This document shows positions 5,718 to 5,834 of a DNA stretch of 5,834 nt, piece after piece. Positions within the stretch are counted from its first letter, which is position 1; every line of letters begins with the position of its first letter. Location of the stretch: positions 29,661 through 35,494 of the forward strand of contig DLYT01000153.1 of the NCBI GenBank assembly GCA_003447595.1, written 5' to 3'. This DNA is from Porphyromonadaceae bacterium. GTDB lineage: Bacteria; Bacteroidota; Bacteroidia; Bacteroidales; CAMTPD01. The notes under the pieces are model-generated. The model did not search any database. It was not told where the DNA came from and was given only the letters and a program-made list of their open reading frames with translations. The translations under genes were made by a program, and so were the position numbers.

Positions 5718-5834
5718 TTATTTCTGATTTGAAAATGTAGAGGCCGGAAGCAGAGCTTCATTGACCAGGTTGGCACGGGTAAAGGGTTGCCATCCGTAAC
5801 GTACGCTTACGGGTTGCTTTACCTCATTGGCTTT
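5718..5834 (-). CDS. Sialate O-acetylesterase-like protein, C-terminal end (partial)
   Basis: On the minus strand the frame is open from the window edge to the TAA at 5718-5720, giving 38 C-terminal residues. The core VRYGWQPFTRANLVNEALLPASTF matches, from memory, the conserved end of Bacteroidales sialate O-acetylesterase / SASA-family esterases ('V-R-Y-x-W', 'N-L-x-N', 'LPASxF'). These are normally exported enzymes of 450-700 residues that remove O-acetyl groups from sialic acids so that sialidases and catabolic enzymes can act. The catalytic SGNH residues and the signal peptide lie outside the window, so activity cannot be judged. The gene sits 17 nt upstream of the SPFH gene on the same strand, which points to co-transcription. 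The family call is from a short segment but the motif is distinctive. Confidence 0.72.
   Translation of the reverse strand, partial: KANEVKQPVSVRYGWQPFTRANLVNEALLPASTFSNQK

Overview
The window looks like chromosomal DNA of an anaerobic Bacteroidales species, most like Parabacteroides or a close relative. This rests on the MutS sequence, the DUF4488-like and sialate O-acetylesterase-like gene ends, the near absence of strong Shine-Dalgarno sites, and a Bacteroidetes-type promoter (TTTG, 19 nt, TAnnTTT) before mutS. The genus is inferred from memory of family sequences; no search was run.

Layout. Positions 1-180 hold the 3' end of a plus-strand gene, probably a small lipocalin-like (DUF4488-type) protein. 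It converges on a minus-strand gene for an unrecognised membrane protein (267-1004), and the two share a bidirectional hairpin terminator (222-268). A short divergent promoter region (1005-1087) leads into a full-length mutS (1088-3718, GTG start), which appears monocistronic and ends at a strong terminator (3782-3817). On the right, a minus-strand operon runs leftwards: the end of a sialate O-acetylesterase-like gene (5718-5834), a prohibitin-like SPFH protein (4894-5700), and a 64-residue single-pass membrane protein (4688-4882). It closes at its own terminator (4655-4684).

Between the mutS terminator and the operon terminator lies a gene-poor stretch of about 840 bp, the least explained part of the window. 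It contains an in-phase, degenerate 22-nt tandem array (about 3985-4204), an orphan intrinsic terminator formed by two adjacent units of that array (4094-4139), a long near-perfect hairpin (4174-4210), and a run of further hairpins to about 4350. I recognise no known RNA family there. It may be a dispersed intergenic repeat, a decayed mobile sequence or an undescribed structured transcript.

Functionally, MutS is the mismatch sensor of DNA repair. The SPFH protein and its small partner probably form a membrane scaffold. The esterase probably acts on host-glycan sialic acids. Apart from the 22-nt array region, the window is ordinary core genome, and I see no defence, CRISPR or transposase system.
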